Assembly (NCBI GenBank): GCA_023910675.1
Contig: JAAVWC010000006.1
Location: forward strand, 102,992-166,991
Source of the DNA: Gemmatimonas sp.
GTDB lineage: Bacteria > Gemmatimonadota > Gemmatimonadetes > Gemmatimonadales > Gemmatimonadaceae
Direction: 5' to 3'
Length of the DNA: 64,000 nt
The position numbers and the translations under genes were made by a program. Shown piece by piece: positions 35,780-44,875 of the stretch. The first letter of the stretch is position 1. Each line of letters begins with the position of its first letter. The notes under the pieces are model-generated. The model was not told the DNA's origin. It did no database searches and saw only the letters and a program-made list of their open reading frames with translations.

Positions 35780-37005
35780 CCATTCGTCGCCTGGGGGCCA
35801 TGGCGTCTGCGGCACTGGCCATGGCCTGCACCAACCCCGAGCCCGCGGCACCGCCCTTCGTGCCACCCACGCTCACGCTGGTGCCTGCACCGGAGCTCCG
35901 CATCACGAGCCCGGTGGGAAGTGATTGCAACCGTCCGTCGTTCTGGGTGGGCGACACGTTCTACCACATCGTGTCCAACCAGCACGCCTGGCGAAGCAGC
36001 GGCGCCCGCGATGCCGCCGGCGCGCAGGCGTTTACGCTGGCACGCTTCGCCGACGACCATCCCACCTTTGCCTGGGACTCGACGCGCCAGTGGTATGTCC
36101 ACGACATCAACACCAGCGAAGGGCCCACCAACACCCCCATGCGCTGGATCGAGTCGGTGTATCGCCGCCCGTCCACCGGCGCGTTGTACGGGCTGTATCA
36201 CACCGAGGAGGGGCCGTACGTCCGCTGCGGCCCACCGTTTGAACGGCCGTATCTGTCGGTGCCGCACATTGGCCTCGCCAAGTCCACCGACGATGGGCGT
36301 AGCTGGCAAAATCTCGGGCTCATCCTCAGCGATGGCAGTTTCCCCATTCACTGCGATCTGCCTATTCGCTTCTTTGCCGGCGGGGTCGGTGACCCCAGTA
36401 TGGCCGTGGGCCCCGACAGCGTGTACGCCTACATCGCCTTTACCGACTACTCCGGCGCCAATCCCGCCACGCAAGGCATTCAGCTCGCGCGCATTGCCTT
36501 GCAGGACCTCGATGCGCCGCTGCACCCCGATGGGCGCAGCAAGGCACTGCGCTGGCATGATGGCGACTGGCGTGGCCCTGGGTTGCAGGGCACCAGTTCG
36601 CCGCGCGTGGGGCAGTCGTGGACACCAACCCCCATTGGGCAGGCAACGCCCATTCTGCCCCCGGCACGCTCGTGGCAACAGGCCGATGGCGGCGGCTTCT
36701 GGGGGCCGTCGCTCTCCTGGAACACGCAGATCAACGCCTTTGTCTTGCTCCTCAACAACGTGTCAGGCGCGCGCGTGTTCGACGCAGAAGGCAACTACAT
36801 CACGTACCTTCCGTCGATCGACACACCCGCCCCCGTCCCGCGCGTACCGCTCCGCCTGCAGGATTTGCCCAACGCACCGGCGTCGAGTTGGTACGTGCAG
36901 GCCTTGGGTGATCCAGGCATGAAGGGGACCAGCGCGCTCACGGGACAAGACGCTCGACTGTTTCTGGGCGACCGGTCGAACCTCTTGCTGCGCTTCTCGC
37001 GGTAA
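35776..37005 (+). CDS. Propeller-like exported lipoprotein of unknown function
   Basis: 409 residues. MASAALAMAC is a lipobox. The body has repeated strands such as PSFWVGDTFYHIVSNQHAW, HIGLAKSTDDGRSWQNLGLI (an Asp-box-like SxDxGxxW), FAGGVGDPSMAVGPDSVYAY and QADGGGFWGPSLSWNTQIN, resembling sialidase or GH43-like propellers. No catalytic assignment is made. Translational coupling to the membrane kinase upstream suggests a common function, for instance as its periplasmic sensor partner. Confidence 0.7.
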   Translation: MTIRRLGAMASAALAMACTNPEPAAPPFVPPTLTLVPAPELRITSPVGSDCNRPSFWVGDTFYHIVSNQHAWRSSGARDAAGAQAFTLARFADDHPTFAWDSTRQWYVHDINTSEGPTNTPMRWIESVYRRPSTGALYGLYHTEEGPYVRCGPPFERPYLSVPHIGLAKSTDDGRSWQNLGLILSDGSFPIHCDLPIRFFAGGVGDPSMAVGPDSVYAYIAFTDYSGANPATQGIQLARIALQDLDAPLHPDGRSKALRWHDGDWRGPGLQGTSSPRVGQSWTPTPIGQATPILPPARSWQQADGGGFWGPSLSWNTQINAFVLLLNNVSGARVFDAEGNYITYLPSIDTPAPVPRVPLRLQDLPNAPASSWYVQALGDPGMKGTSALTGQDARLFLGDRSNLLLRFSR

Positions 37006-37051
37006 GCATCGCGGAACACATACGCCGGCGTTGTGCCTCACGACCTGCTCG

Positions 37052-37909
37052 CTACGGCACGCGCGCCACGCGCTCCGCCACCTGCGACACGCTGAAGTAC
37101 CCAAGCGCCCGTGCATCCGGGCGCGTCCGGTTGGCCACGTTGCCCCGCACACTCGCCGACGGAACACCAAACGGCGATGCATCGCCATCCGTCTGTGCGC
37201 CGAGCGCCTGGTAATAGCGCCACATCGCTTCGGAAATCGAGTACTGCCGAATACGCACCTCCTGCCCCGACCGCACCGCAATGCCGTCGAACGGCTGAAA
37301 GACGCGTACGCGGCGCCCATTGAACAGTTCGTCGCTGGCCACCACCCTGACACGCACCAAGGTGTCCGGCGCGACGGTACGCACCCCGTCGATGAACTGG
37401 TCCCACAAATAGTAGTTGGCGGTGCCCGCAGGATCGCGAAGATCGATGGTGGCGCGCACGCCATCGGTGGCCGCGCTTTTGTTGGGACGCGCGCGAAAGT
37501 ACAACGTGTCAATCGGCGCGACCTCGACCAACCGCTCCGTCGCTTCGTACACATCACCCTTCCATCGAATCTGGAGGGTGTAGCTGCGCCCTACCGTCAG
37601 CGGAAGACTGTCGGTGCGATACACACCCGGCGAGGTCTCCGCCAACCGCACGCGCGCGTTCTCCTCGTCCACGACCTCCACCACCGCGTCACGCGCTGGC
37701 GGCGTGGTGGTATTGGAGAAGTAGGGCGCGCTGGTCGAGAGCCGAATCTCCTGTCGGCTCACCACGAGCCCCCGCACCGCCTCCAAGCGGGCTTCTACGA
37801 CAAGCCGCTCGGGACCTTCGGTCACCTCGATACCGACCACCCGTTCGCACGAAGCGAGCGCCGCCAGCGCCAGCAGACTGACATACCGCGCATACCGCGC
37901 ATACCGCAT
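37052..37909 (-). CDS. DUF4249-family lipoprotein
   Basis: 285 residues from ATG 37909 (ATG 37933 is also possible). Lipobox LLALAALASC, then the DUF4249 pattern: GPERLVVEARLEAVRGLVVS, RLSTSAPYFSNTTTPPARDA, GVYRTDSLPLTVGRSYTLQI. Members are encoded right after TonB receptors and are thought to be surface-exposed partners of them. Here it follows a FecA-like receptor in a sigma/anti-sigma operon. Confidence 0.82.
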   Translation of the reverse strand: MRYARYARYVSLLALAALASCERVVGIEVTEGPERLVVEARLEAVRGLVVSRQEIRLSTSAPYFSNTTTPPARDAVVEVVDEENARVRLAETSPGVYRTDSLPLTVGRSYTLQIRWKGDVYEATERLVEVAPIDTLYFRARPNKSAATDGVRATIDLRDPAGTANYYLWDQFIDGVRTVAPDTLVRVRVVASDELFNGRRVRVFQPFDGIAVRSGQEVRIRQYSISEAMWRYYQALGAQTDGDASPFGVPSASVRGNVANRTRPDARALGYFSVSQVAERVARVP

Positions 37910-37916
37910 GGAACGC

Positions 37917-40673
37917 TCAGAAGCGAAAGACATAGTTCACGCTGGGGACAACCCCGAAAATGGATAGCTGCACGGCTTCCGCCACGAGAGGATTCGCCTG
38001 CTGCTGCCGAACACGAAGGGACTGCGCGTTAAAGCGGTTGTAGGCATTCAGCACACCAAGCTGCAGTTCGCCGCGCTTGATGGTGCGGGTTACGCTGAGA
38101 TCGAGCCGATGGTAGAGCGGCAGTCGTTCACTGTTGCGCGGGGCATACTCCGCCACCAGAAACCCGTCGATCAAATAACGGGACTGCGGGAGCGTCGTCG
38201 GTAATCCGCTCGCCAGAATGAAGGTCGACCCGAACGACCAACGGTTGGATTTCCGGTACACCCCCACCAGCGACACGCTGTGTGTCTTGTCGAACGGCGA
38301 CACATACCACGCGCCGTTATTGACGCCGCCACCGGACATCGCACCGGCGCGGGCCGGCACCGGAAAGCGCTGCTCCGAACGGCCAAGAGTGTACGAGGCC
38401 CAACCCGTCAACCGACCGGTGTTTCGCCTGGCAAGCAACTCGAGGCCGTACGCGCGTCCTTCTCCCTGCACGAGAATCGTCTCAAGCCGTGGATTGAGCA
38501 CCACGTCGGCGCCATCGATGTAGTCCACGACGTTGCGTGCCGTCTTGTAGTACGACTCGACGGTGTACTCCACCGAGCCACGACGCGCACTCAGCCCCAG
38601 CGCATACTGATCGGCCTGCTGCGGCTTGATCCACTCACCGGCTGGCTCCCATACATCGAGCGGCGTCGGCGAGTTCGTATTGGAGACCAACTGCAGAAAT
38701 TGCTGGGTTCGCGCATAGCTGGCCTTGATGCTGGTGTTCTCACCCGTCGAGAACCGTACCGAGGCGCGGGGCTCGAGCCCCGAGAAGTTCGCGATGGACT
38801 GCGACCCGGTCGTCCGCGAACTGTCCAGCAATCGTCCAGGCTCGTACCGGCCCAGCGCCGCGTTGAACACCACCGGCGCGTCGTTCGCGTATCGGTAGCG
38901 CGTGGCCGGCCCGTACCGATCGAAGGCACCGTAGCGAAGCCCGTAGCGCACCGCAATGCGCGTATTCAGCTCGACTTCGTGCCCCAGGTACGCCGAGCTT
39001 GACATACCGTAGCGGGTTTGGATGGTGCGCGGCTGCAACAGCAGTGTGTCGCCGCGTGGCCTCAGCGATCCCGGACTGAATTCGTGAGCGATGAATTCGC
39101 CACCGAACTCCAGTGTTTGCTTACTCGTCAGCCGGAATGTCTCGTCCACCTTGATGCTGTTGCCGATGATGCTGGCCGTCCATCGGGCCGAATCTCGCGG
39201 CTCGAGGGGAAAGTCCAACCGGTAGTCATAGTTGCTCGCCGACGTCGTGACCTTCGAAAACAGTCTGCCGAAGGCCTGGTTCCAGCGGAGCGTCGCCGAG
39301 CGGTTCCCCCAGCCCACCCCAATTTTCTCCGAAGGCTGCCCGAACGCATCGCGCCCCACATAGCCGGACAGCATGACACTGCCTGTCTGTCCGACACGCA
39401 CATTGACCTTGGCGTTCAGATCGTAGAAGTACGCCTGCTGATTGCGCAGCGCGGTATCGCTGGCGAGTCCGAGAAACGCGTCGGCATATGAGCGTCGCGC
39501 CGCCACCATGAAGCTCCCCCGCCCCTTCGGCAGTGGCCCTTCCACCAACGCGCGGCTGGCCAGCAGACCAATGGATGCCACTGCCGAAAAGCTGCGGGCA
39601 TTTCCCTCGCGTTGCCGTACATCCACCACGCTCGATAAGCGCCCGCCAAACCGCGCCGGAATGGCCCCTTTGTACAGCACCACGTCGTCGACGGCATCGG
39701 CATTGAACGTGGACAGAAAACCCAGTACGTGCGACGGATTGTAGATGGTACTCTCATCGAGGAGAATCAGATTCTGATCAACGCCGCCACCGCGTACACT
39801 GAACGCCGTCGACGCATCGCTGGTCGTGGCAACACCGGGCAACAGCGTGAGGGTACGAATCGGGTCGACTTCTCCCAACACGGGGGGAATCTGGCGGACG
39901 GTTGCGAGATCCAGTCGCGTCACACTCATGTCGGGAAGCGTTGGGTCGAGATCGCCGCGCTCCTGTTTGGACGCCTGCACGCGCATGGCCGTCAACACCA
40001 CCTCGCGGCGGCGCAACACGATGTCGCGGGTCGTCGATTCCGTCAGCGTGATGGTGGTGTCGAGTGGCGCCGCCCCCAGTGCGCGAAACTGCAGACGATG
40101 CGTGCCGGGCGCGAGCAGCAGAATGTAAAACCCTTCTTCGTTGCTTTCGCGCCGCGTCACGTCGTCGTCCACCAGGATCGTCGCTCGGCGAATGACTTCG
40201 TTGCTCTCGGCGGTGCGGATGTAGCCCGACATTCGCAGACGCGTGGTGGATGGCGTGGTGGCACCAGAGGGCGCCGGTTCTCGCCGCATGACCACCACCT
40301 GTCCGTTGGGACCCACGAAGGCGCGTAGCGATGAACCGGTGAGCGCGCGGACGAGGGCATCGCGCGCCGACATCGATTGCAGCTGGATGCTGACCAGCGT
40401 GCTGAGCCCCGGGAGCAGCGGATCGGCGGCGAACGACAGACGGGACTGCATGGCGATCTCTTCGAGGACGCGTGACAACGGCACCTTCGACAGCGTGAGC
40501 GAGACCTTTGCCGCGAGCGCACCCGTGGGCGCGGCCACACTCTCGATGGACACGAACCCCGCCGGGATCGTCGGCGTGATTGACGGCGTGGCTCCTTTGC
40601 GTGCGGTTGGTTGCGCCGTCAACAGTCGCCCAGCGACCAACAGCACGAGGAAAAAACAGAGTCGCCAGGTCAT
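37917..40673 (-). CDS. TonB-dependent receptor with STN signalling domain
   Basis: 918 residues. After a signal peptide (FFLVLLVAGRLLTA) come a secretin/TonB N-terminal domain (about 55-125: VSLTLSKVPLSRVLEEIAMQ, LSFAADPLL), a CarboxypepD_reg-like domain (about 145-215), the plug (VDPIRTLTLLPGVATTSDAS), and the barrel. The STN domain contacts FecR-type anti-sigma factors, so ligand binding outside can switch on the sigma factor encoded upstream. The gene overlaps fecR by four bases. Confidence 0.9.
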   Translation of the reverse strand: MTWRLCFFLVLLVAGRLLTAQPTARKGATPSITPTIPAGFVSIESVAAPTGALAAKVSLTLSKVPLSRVLEEIAMQSRLSFAADPLLPGLSTLVSIQLQSMSARDALVRALTGSSLRAFVGPNGQVVVMRREPAPSGATTPSTTRLRMSGYIRTAESNEVIRRATILVDDDVTRRESNEEGFYILLLAPGTHRLQFRALGAAPLDTTITLTESTTRDIVLRRREVVLTAMRVQASKQERGDLDPTLPDMSVTRLDLATVRQIPPVLGEVDPIRTLTLLPGVATTSDASTAFSVRGGGVDQNLILLDESTIYNPSHVLGFLSTFNADAVDDVVLYKGAIPARFGGRLSSVVDVRQREGNARSFSAVASIGLLASRALVEGPLPKGRGSFMVAARRSYADAFLGLASDTALRNQQAYFYDLNAKVNVRVGQTGSVMLSGYVGRDAFGQPSEKIGVGWGNRSATLRWNQAFGRLFSKVTTSASNYDYRLDFPLEPRDSARWTASIIGNSIKVDETFRLTSKQTLEFGGEFIAHEFSPGSLRPRGDTLLLQPRTIQTRYGMSSSAYLGHEVELNTRIAVRYGLRYGAFDRYGPATRYRYANDAPVVFNAALGRYEPGRLLDSSRTTGSQSIANFSGLEPRASVRFSTGENTSIKASYARTQQFLQLVSNTNSPTPLDVWEPAGEWIKPQQADQYALGLSARRGSVEYTVESYYKTARNVVDYIDGADVVLNPRLETILVQGEGRAYGLELLARRNTGRLTGWASYTLGRSEQRFPVPARAGAMSGGGVNNGAWYVSPFDKTHSVSLVGVYRKSNRWSFGSTFILASGLPTTLPQSRYLIDGFLVAEYAPRNSERLPLYHRLDLSVTRTIKRGELQLGVLNAYNRFNAQSLRVRQQQANPLVAEAVQLSIFGVVPSVNYVFRF

Positions 40674-41767
40674 GGGGCGGGAACCAGGGTGAAGGTTGTG
40701 CCGCGCTGCTCACTGCCAAGGCCGAGTGCGAGCTGCAGCGATTCGAGGAGCTGCGGGAAGGGCTGCGTGACGAAGCGGGCCGTAAGGCGGCGATCGAGCA
40801 GGGTGGAGTCGGCGGTGAGGGTCACACCGTACCAGCGACTGAGCACCGGCAGCACCTCGCGCAGCGGCGCATCGGCGAAATACAGCTCGCCGCGTAGCCA
40901 CGACAGCTCCGCGTCGGTGCCGCTCGCGACACGGACCGTTCCGTCGGCAAGGAGTCGCCCGCTTTGCCCGGCGCGCAGTTGGGTGCGCAGCGCGACCGGA
41001 CGTGCCACGCCCGACGCGCTGTCGCTGAGCGCCACGATCCCCTCGTGGACGGCCACTTCGACGTTGGCGAGCTCCGGCCACCCCTTCACGAGGAAGCGTG
41101 TCCCGACATCTTCCGCGACCGCGTCTCGCACCCGAACGCGGAATGGACGATCGGTGTCGTGCACGACATCGAAGAACGCTTCGCCGGTGAGCGCCACACC
41201 ACGTTCGGCGCCTGTAAAGCGACGCGGCCAGGTGGCCTGGCTGCCCGCTGCAAGAATCATCGTGCTCCCATCGGGGAGCGTGACCGTCACGCGCTGCCCT
41301 TGGGTCGCGGTGACGCTCACTGGCAAACGGGCTATCCATTCGTTGCCCGCGAGCGCAGCGGAGACGAACACCGCCGCCGCGGCCATGCGTCGCACCCAAC
41401 GTTGCCGTGGGACATTTTTCGCGACGCCCGTGGGCGTTTCGTGGCGAACGATGGTTCCAACAATCGCGGAGTCGTGCACGGGACGCATGGGAGAGGCGAC
41501 GCCGTCGGAGATCCGCGCGCGCAGCCGCAGCCACGCGGCATCGGTAGCGCCATCTCGTGTATCGGCGGCGTTCGCATACTCAGCCTGCAGGAACTCCCAG
41601 AGAGAGGCGTGCGATGGCGCGCTCGAAAGCCACGCCTGTACCCGGGCCTCGTCCTGCTGCGAGCCCTCGTTCGAGAGCATGCGATCCATGGCGTCCACCA
41701 GCGATCGCTCGAGCGCGAGATCCTGCAGGATTCTGTCTGAACCGGAAGACCGATGGTCAGTAGACAT
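40670..41767 (-). CDS. FecR-family anti-sigma factor
   Basis: 365 residues. The N-terminal part has a DUF4880-like ARVQAWLSSAPSHASLWEFL segment; a membrane helix lies near 130 (MAAAAVFVSAALAGNEWI). The FecR domain has VTLPDGSTMILAAGSQATWP, GVALTGEAFFDVVHDTDRPF and VGTRFLVKGW; the C-terminal STN-like part is LSRWYGVTLTADSTLLDRRL. It spans the inner membrane and relays the receptor signal to the ECF sigma factor encoded upstream. Confidence 0.9.
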   Translation of the reverse strand: MSTDHRSSGSDRILQDLALERSLVDAMDRMLSNEGSQQDEARVQAWLSSAPSHASLWEFLQAEYANAADTRDGATDAAWLRLRARISDGVASPMRPVHDSAIVGTIVRHETPTGVAKNVPRQRWVRRMAAAAVFVSAALAGNEWIARLPVSVTATQGQRVTVTLPDGSTMILAAGSQATWPRRFTGAERGVALTGEAFFDVVHDTDRPFRVRVRDAVAEDVGTRFLVKGWPELANVEVAVHEGIVALSDSASGVARPVALRTQLRAGQSGRLLADGTVRVASGTDAELSWLRGELYFADAPLREVLPVLSRWYGVTLTADSTLLDRRLTARFVTQPFPQLLESLQLALGLGSEQRGTTFTLVPAP

Positions 41768-41833
41768 GGGGGCGGCGGAAGAAGGTAATGCACACTGCTG
41801 TTGGCATCACACGCAACGCGGCCGAATCCCCCC

Positions 41834-42445
41834 TCAGTGATCGAGCAACGCGTTGCGCAAGAGTCGCAGTCCGCGCGCAAGCTGCTTTTCCACCGCCTTG
41901 ACGCCGGTACCCATGGCCGACGCCACCTCGGCGTAGCTCAACTCATGGCGCCAGCGCAACTCCATCGTTTCGCGACAGCGCTCCGGCAGTGTCTCGAAGG
42001 CCACCGTCAGTCGCTGCAGAGTTTCCGCCTGGTCGTAAAGGCGGTCCGGGGCGACCGGTGGCCGATGCAGCAGTCGAACGTCATCGTGGCTTTCGTCCTC
42101 CTCCCACGCGCGCTCTGTCGCCATCCGGCGGCGTGCATTCAACGCGCGGTTTCGCGCCGCCGTGTACAGGTAGCCCCGAAGGCTGCCCCGCACATCCAGC
42201 GTGTCGCGGCGCTCCCACAACTCATGAAAGACGTCCTGCACGATCTCTTCGGCGCGCGCACCGTCGCGAAGGTAGCGGTCGACGAAGGCGCACAGCGGAC
42301 GATGCATTTCCCGGAACAGCGATTCAAACACGGAAAGATCGCCAGACCGAAGTCCGACGATCGTCGCGTGTTCAGAATTGGGACTAGGCTTCGATACGTA
42401 CACGACGAAGGCGAGGGGAAGGTGCTGTTGGAAGACGATACACAC
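41834..42445 (-). CDS. ECF sigma factor (FecI-like)
   Basis: About 203 residues from GTG 42445; a second GTG 14 codons later fits the family length better, so the start is uncertain. Region 2 is FESLFREMHRPLCAFVDRYL and ARAEEIVQDVFHELWERR; region 4 is LPERCRETMELRWRHELSYA and EVASAMGTGVKAVEKQLARG. It heads the sigma/FecR/TonB receptor/DUF4249 operon and probably activates it when the receptor binds its ligand. Confidence 0.88.
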   Translation of the reverse strand: MCIVFQQHLPLAFVVYVSKPSPNSEHATIVGLRSGDLSVFESLFREMHRPLCAFVDRYLRDGARAEEIVQDVFHELWERRDTLDVRGSLRGYLYTAARNRALNARRRMATERAWEEDESHDDVRLLHRPPVAPDRLYDQAETLQRLTVAFETLPERCRETMELRWRHELSYAEVASAMGTGVKAVEKQLARGLRLLRNALLDH

Positions 42446-42486
42446 AGAAATTCGTTTCCCCCCCTCCGGCGCGTCGAGGCGTTCAG

Positions 42487-42660
42487 CTACCCCCGCACCA
42501 GCGCGCGATCGGAGCAGCGATTACGGCGGGCGCCGGGACTTTGAGGCGCGTGGTCGCAGCAGATCGCCCGTCCGTCGGCGTCTTCGCCAATGACGTCGGG
42601 CTCACCACCTGTCGATTCCATCACGGCGAGGGTCTCCAGCAGGGGCTTGGCTTGGGCCAT
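42487..42660 (-). pseudogene. DUF4256 gene fragment
   Basis: 57 residues with LLETLAVMESTGGEPDVIGE and SPGARRNRCSDRAL, matching the centre of DUF4256 proteins (MExTGGEPDVxG, then SPxGRR..C.D). Full-length members are about 185 residues; both ends are missing here. Confidence 0.7.
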
Positions 42661-42695
42661 GATCGCGCTGTTCCAAAAAAAGGGGGCTCTCTCAC

Positions 42696-43061
42696 TCAGT
42701 CGACCCGTACAACACGCACCGCCGTACCGTAGCAGAGCACTTCCGTGACCCCACTCATGATTTCGTTGGCGTCGTAGCGAATACCGATCACGGCATTCGC
42801 GCCCGCCAAGTGCGCCTGATGCAGCATGGTGTCGAACGCCTGCTGGCGCGTGCGCTCCGCCAACTCGGTAAACAGCGAAATGTTACCGCCAAGAATGGTC
42901 TGAAAGCCCGCCCCAATCGTCCCGAGCACGGAACGGGAGCGTACCGCTACGCCGCGAACGACGCCCAGATTCCGTTCCACCCGGTAGCCCGGCAGATCGA
43001 ATCCGGTCGTCGTCATCTCGTGCGGAAGCTCGATGGCTTGCGCGGGAACAATGGGGGTCAT
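42696..43061 (-). CDS. YbjQ/DUF74-family protein
   Basis: 121 residues from ATG 43061. The YbjQ pattern is complete: [55 protein letters not shown] and the final strand [13 protein letters not shown]. Family members form small pentameric barrels; they are annotated as heavy-metal-binding but the role is unclear. Confidence 0.88.
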   Translation of the reverse strand: MTPIVPAQAIELPHEMTTTGFDLPGYRVERNLGVVRGVAVRSRSVLGTIGAGFQTILGGNISLFTELAERTRQQAFDTMLHQAHLAGANAVIGIRYDANEIMSGVTEVLCYGTAVRVVRVD

Positions 43062-43173
43062 GGCAGCGAAGTGAGAGCGGGAGTGACGGGCGACCATAAA
43101 GTATACTGCGCCGACGGTGAGTCGAACCGCGTGTTCCTTGCGGCGCCGAGGGCTGGCGATATTACACAACCAT

Positions 43174-44011
43174 ATGGTTGCACGTTTATCGCTCACCGAC
43201 CCCGAGCTCGACCAGCTCTTCCGTGCCCTCGCCGACGGCACACGCCGAGACATCATCGCCCGGCTGGTGGCGCTATCTCGCCATTACGCCGCACCAGCAA
43301 ATCGATGTCGAAGACGGCTTCGCCGACGAACACGGCACGCCCAACACCGATATGCCCTCCATGCGCATGTCCTTCTTCTTCGAGTCGACCGCTACGGGTT
43401 CGCGCTTCCGCAGCGTCACGCGCCTCCACAGCCTCGACGCCATGGAACAGCTCGTCGCCATGGGCATGATGGAAGGCATGCGCTCCGCGATGAGCCAGAT
43501 CGACGACGTGCTTGCCGACCTTACCACCTTTGCCGCCGAACGCGGCACCCACGCGCAGCTGCTCAACGACACCACGGTGCGCGTCAGCCGCGTGGTGCGC
43601 GGGACACCCGCGCAGGTCTGGCGCGCGCATCAGGAGCCCGCATGCATGCAGCGCTGGCTCACCGGCCCCGATGGATGGACGATGCCCGTCTGCGAAGTGG
43701 CGAAGGCCGTTGGCGATCGGTATCGCTACGAGTGGGCCAGTGCCGACGGCGCGCAGCGATTCGGCTTCGAAGGCGCGCTCCTGGAGAGCCATGCGCCGCA
43801 CCGCGCCGTCACGACTGAACAGATGGTCGGCACCGACGGCCCCGCCACACGCAACGAACTCACACTGGTCCCGGTGCAGGGCGGTACACTGCTCTGCATC
43901 GTGATCACGTATCCCAGCACGGAACTCCGCAACATGATCCTCGGCACCGGCATGACCGTCGGCATGGAAGCGAGCTACGCGCGCCTCGAGCAGGAACTCG
44001 CGGCAGCATAG
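43174..44011 (+). pseudogene. ArsR regulator/SRPBCC deletion fusion
   Basis: From ATG 43174, about 31 codons read [20 protein letters not shown] and [10 protein letters not shown], the start of an ArsR-type regulator. The frame then fails, and from about 43270 another frame gives the C-terminal end of one SRPBCC (AHSA1) domain (GTPNTDMPSMRMSFFFES, MEQLVAMGMMEGMRSAM) followed by a nearly full second one (VRVSRVVRGTPAQVWRAHQE, MQRWLTGPDGWTMP). ArsR and SRPBCC genes are usual neighbours, so an internal deletion joined them. The SRPBCC part may still be translated from an internal ATG near 43352. Confidence 0.75.
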
Positions 44012-44039
44012 ACTCAGCTCCCCCCGAACAGCCAGCTCA

Positions 44040-44221
44040 CCGTCATCACCAGCCGGCAACCACTCCCAGCGCAGCACGAGATTGGAGCGGAAGGACAACC
44101 GGTGGAAATCGAGCGCCGACAGCCCACCGTGATCGGAAAAGCGTCCGCTCGCCGCAAACGGCTCGGCGTACCCTTCCACTGTGAAGTTCGGCGTAAATGC
44201 ATAGTTCAATCGGTAACCCAC
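44040..44221 (-). pseudogene. DUF5916-type outer membrane protein, C-terminal fragment
   Basis: About 57 residues: RLNYAFTPNFTVEGYAEPFA, ASGRFSDHGGLSA and RLSFRSNLVLRWEWLPAG. This resembles the end of DUF5916 proteins, with the linker between GLSA and the last strand deleted and no start codon. Confidence 0.6.
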
Positions 44222-44224
44222 CGC

Positions 44225-44728
44225 CTACAACGCGGCCTGCTCCGCCGGCACCGCGTCGCTCGCCATCACGCCGGCCGTCGCCGCGCCTTCCACCACCGGC
44301 AGCGTGACCCCCGCCTTCGCCGCCCGCTTTTCCAGCGTGTCGCGATCGGCAAGACTGCGAATGAGCGCGTCCGCCTCACGATTCTGCAGATACCTCCCCT
44401 TTTCCCAGCCGTCGACAATCCCTTTCGGGGTCCCGTACATGAGCTCGGCAAACTGCGGCAGGGTCAACCCCAGCGACTCCCGCAATTGACGGATCGCCTT
44501 GGGAATCAAGAGGTTATGCTCGCTCCGGATAATCTCGGTGGCCGCCTTTTCGGCCGCATCCCGCTGTTCGATCGTGCGATTGTCATGTCCGCACTTCTCG
44601 CATCGGTAAAACTCGCGCGTCACCTCGGCCGCCATACCGCTCAGGCGCATCGTCACGGTCTCGGTGTGGAGCGCATAGCGCCCTCCGCATCCGCGGTGCA
44701 GCGAACCATCCAGCGTCGAAAGACTCAT
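44225..44728 (-). CDS. MqsA-like zinc-binding HTH protein (orphan antitoxin)
   Basis: 167 residues from ATG 44728. The N-terminal zinc site is CGGRYALHTETVTMRLSG with YRCEKCGHDNRTIEQ; the C-terminal HTH has IRQLRESLGLTLPQFAELMY and GTPKGIVDGWEKGRYLQNRE. This is the MqsA/YgiT layout. No MqsR toxin gene is adjacent, so it may serve as a stand-alone regulator. Confidence 0.78.
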   Translation of the reverse strand: MSLSTLDGSLHRGCGGRYALHTETVTMRLSGMAAEVTREFYRCEKCGHDNRTIEQRDAAEKAATEIIRSEHNLLIPKAIRQLRESLGLTLPQFAELMYGTPKGIVDGWEKGRYLQNREADALIRSLADRDTLEKRAAKAGVTLPVVEGAATAGVMASDAVPAEQAAL

Positions 44729-44875
44729 CTCGGAGAGCTGTGGGCCGATACTAGAAAGAGTGGGGGTTCGGTCCCTGCTGGCACCGTGCCCCGGCTGACG
44801 TCTTGATCGTCTCAAGCTCGTCAGGACCGCCATGTCCGCGCCACCCCTTGCATCACGCCGCACCTCGCTTTCTCC

